Source of the DNA: Bacteroidia bacterium
GTDB lineage: Bacteria > Bacteroidota > Bacteroidia > Bacteroidales > VadinHA17
Direction: 5' to 3'
Assembly (NCBI GenBank): GCA_026391215.1
Contig: JAPLDX010000056.1
Coordinates: 108,827 to 171,451, forward strand
Length of the DNA stretch: 62,625 nt
The translations under genes and the position numbers were made by a program. The notes beneath the pieces are model-generated. The model had not been told where the DNA came from. It searched no databases and saw only the letters and a program-made list of their open reading frames with translations. The first letter of the stretch is position 1. Every line of letters starts with the position of its first letter. Shown here in pieces: positions 61,249 to 62,625 of the stretch.

Positions 61249-62316
61249 ATGAAAAAACTGATAATCATTGTTTTACTATTAGGTTCAACGGTTGTTCTTA
61301 CTTACAGCCAGAAGAAGATTGTGAACTTGCCTGATCTTCCGGGGTATGTTACACTTAAGTGCGATTTTCATCTTCATACAGTATTTTCGGACGGGAATAT
61401 CTGGCCTACAATGAGGATTGCTGAAGCCTATCGCAACGGGCTTGATGCAATATCCATAACTGACCATATTGAGTACTCTCCCAAGAAAGATTATATACCA
61501 ATTGATCATAATGCCGCATGGAAAATCACGCAGAATGCGGCAAAGGAAGCAAATCTTATACTTGTCCATGGTGCAGAGATCACCCGCGATATGCCTCCCG
61601 GACATTTTAATGCCCTGTTCATTAATGATGCATCTGCCCTGGTAAAGGACTCAGTAATTGATGTCGTTGAGGAAGCAATAAGGCAGGGAGCATTTATCCA
61701 GTGGAATCATCCCGGATGGAACGCACAGCAACCTGATGGCATTCCAAGGATGTACGATATTCACTATAAGCTCATTGAAAAAGGATGGCTCCATGGAATT
61801 GAATTCTTTAACGACAGCGAGTATTATCCTCTTGTTTTGACCTTCTGCAGAAAATATAATCTCGCCGTTATGGGAAACAGTGATAATCACTGGGTGATAA
61901 GTGAAGATTATCAACAGCCGGAAAATACAAACCGGCCCATGACACTGGTCTTTGCAAAGGAAAGAACCCATGATTCTCTGAAAGAGGCTATGTTTGCAGG
62001 ACGTACATTAGTATATTTCAAGGACATGCTTGCAGGGAAAGAGGAATATGCTAAACCCTTTTTCTATCAGTGCATTTCAGTTGGCAAGGTTTTCCACCAG
62101 AGCGACAATAACATCTATTTTGAAGTGACGAATAAATCAGATATCCCTTTTTACCTGGTAAATGGTGCAGCACCTGCTCCTGAATACATTACGCTGGCTG
62201 CCAATTCAGTCACCAGAATTGTTGTAAGCAAAAAAGTTACTTCGCCGCTCCTCTATGATGTAAGAAATGTACTTACAGGTGAAAATGAGGTGCTGAAAGT
62301 GGAATTGAAATATTAG
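61249..62316 (+). CDS. PHP-domain phosphodiesterase, exported (Sb-PDE-like)
   Basis: A 355-residue protein with a signal peptide (MKKLIIIVLLLGSTVVLTYS). PHP metal ligands are visible: FHLHTVFSDG near residue 41, ITDHIEY, HGAEIT, WNHPGW and GNSDNHW. The C-terminal 80 residues are a beta-rich domain. The closest named group I recall is the Sb-PDE family of organophosphate phosphodiesterases; the physiological substrate is unknown. It ends one base before the 3' end of the convergent beta-galactosidase remnant. Confidence 0.87.
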   Translation: MKKLIIIVLLLGSTVVLTYSQKKIVNLPDLPGYVTLKCDFHLHTVFSDGNIWPTMRIAEAYRNGLDAISITDHIEYSPKKDYIPIDHNAAWKITQNAAKEANLILVHGAEITRDMPPGHFNALFINDASALVKDSVIDVVEEAIRQGAFIQWNHPGWNAQQPDGIPRMYDIHYKLIEKGWLHGIEFFNDSEYYPLVLTFCRKYNLAVMGNSDNHWVISEDYQQPENTNRPMTLVFAKERTHDSLKEAMFAGRTLVYFKDMLAGKEEYAKPFFYQCISVGKVFHQSDNNIYFEVTNKSDIPFYLVNGAAPAPEYITLAANSVTRIVVSKKVTSPLLYDVRNVLTGENEVLKVELKY

Positions 62317-62317
62317 T

Positions 62318-62625
62318 TTAAAATCTTTCCTTCGCCAGTTTCAGAACATCATCTTCTCTTACAACAGGACGGATCCGGAATCTGTGCAAGGTCGATATTC
62401 AGGTTAACAAAATCATGCGGCTTAACGTCAACAGTATGCGTATTTGCGCTCTTTGCATCGGGCCGGTACTGTGACAATTTCCCGGGAGATTCAAAATCGT
62501 CATGGACATAATTCATTGCAGTAAAGCAGAATACCGGATCTCCGCTCACCAGGATACCTGTTCCATTATCATCAGTCAGTGTTAGCCAGCGAGTATCGGT
62601 TTTATACCCGTTTTCCTGTGGTCGT
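62318..62625 (-). pseudogene. Beta-galactosidase (GH2, LacZ type), 3' end, partial and frame-disrupted
   Basis: The minus-strand frame entering from the right edge encodes the GH2 C-terminal domain 5: RPQENGYKTDTRWLTLTDD, FCFTAMNYVHDD, then VDVKPHDFVNLNIDLAQ. In intact enzymes about 25 further residues follow here, including a GGDDSW-type motif whose Trp (Trp999 in E. coli LacZ) lines the active site. Instead the frame runs into a stop at 62349. A +1/+2 shifted frame from about 62380 encodes FRIRPVV, the usual C terminus, ending at 62318 next to the convergent gene. This indicates a deletion with frameshift near 62378-62384. The rest of the gene is outside the window. An assembly error is possible. 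Confidence 0.65.

Noticed and set aside
62349..62549. A stand-alone 66-residue gene
   Set aside because: The frame continues to the window edge with clear beta-galactosidase sequence; the short version is only its disrupted end.

Overview
The window looks like a piece of a Bacteroidota chromosome, probably Bacteroidales/Marinilabiliales-like. It carries a type IX secretion cargo with a C-terminal sorting domain, a GldB-type lipoprotein, PorT-like and DUF5686 outer-membrane barrels, a MurF-Alr fusion, and DUF1573, DUF4294 and TlpA/DUF4369 proteins. Many gene starts are preceded by the Bacteroidota -7 box TAnnTTTG, three times with a TTG 19-20 bases upstream. Gene density is high. No stretch over about 270 bases lacks a gene, and I saw no tRNA, rRNA, CRISPR array, phage or classical insertion sequence.

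Layout. 1-9 kb: 3' end of an S9 peptidase, miaA and smpB (divergent), a DUF559 nuclease gene bracketed by hairpin repeats, a LOG-family protein, uvrA, a lytic transglycosylase, and an ECF sigma factor with a fused anti-sigma-like/beta-barrel partner. 9-20 kb: lpdA, a ZnuABC-type metal importer, two unknown proteins, a histidine kinase/response regulator pair, a TlpA-like lipoprotein, meaB and a DUF1573 protein. 20-36 kb: a 1092-residue propeller/barrel envelope protein, a 56-residue 2[4Fe-4S] ferredoxin, GldB, a barrel protein, nadE, murF-alr, tdk, an unknown protein, rsmI, a DUF5686 protein and dnaB. 36-46 kb: ispE, a biotin carrier and carboxyltransferase, lptF/G, tgt, a glycosyltransferase overlapping an ECF sigma gene joined to rsmG, rpmH and mqnE. 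46-62.6 kb: a PASTA protein, a T9SS cargo, rluD, a LemA/TPM operon, ddl, a lipoprotein oxidoreductase with a UROD-like protein, gcvP, an MBL hydrolase, pcm, thpR, DUF4294, DUF3267, a PHP phosphodiesterase, and the damaged 3' end of a beta-galactosidase.

Most of this is housekeeping: cell-wall synthesis (MurF-Alr, Ddl, transglycosylase, PASTA), translation and RNA modification (MiaA, SmpB, RsmI, RsmG, Tgt, RluD, L34), cofactors (NadE, IspE, MqnE), and envelope biogenesis (LptF/G, T9SS-related proteins). The least explained signal is intergenic. Several palindromic elements sit at gene ends. One set, three two-hairpin units of which two are identical over 62 bp, surrounds a small DUF559 PD-(D/E)xK-type nuclease gene and supplies its stop codon. 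This is the best candidate for an undescribed mobile or repeat-maintenance unit. The rpmH and ferredoxin genes are too short for a usual open-reading-frame cutoff and were read directly from the sequence.
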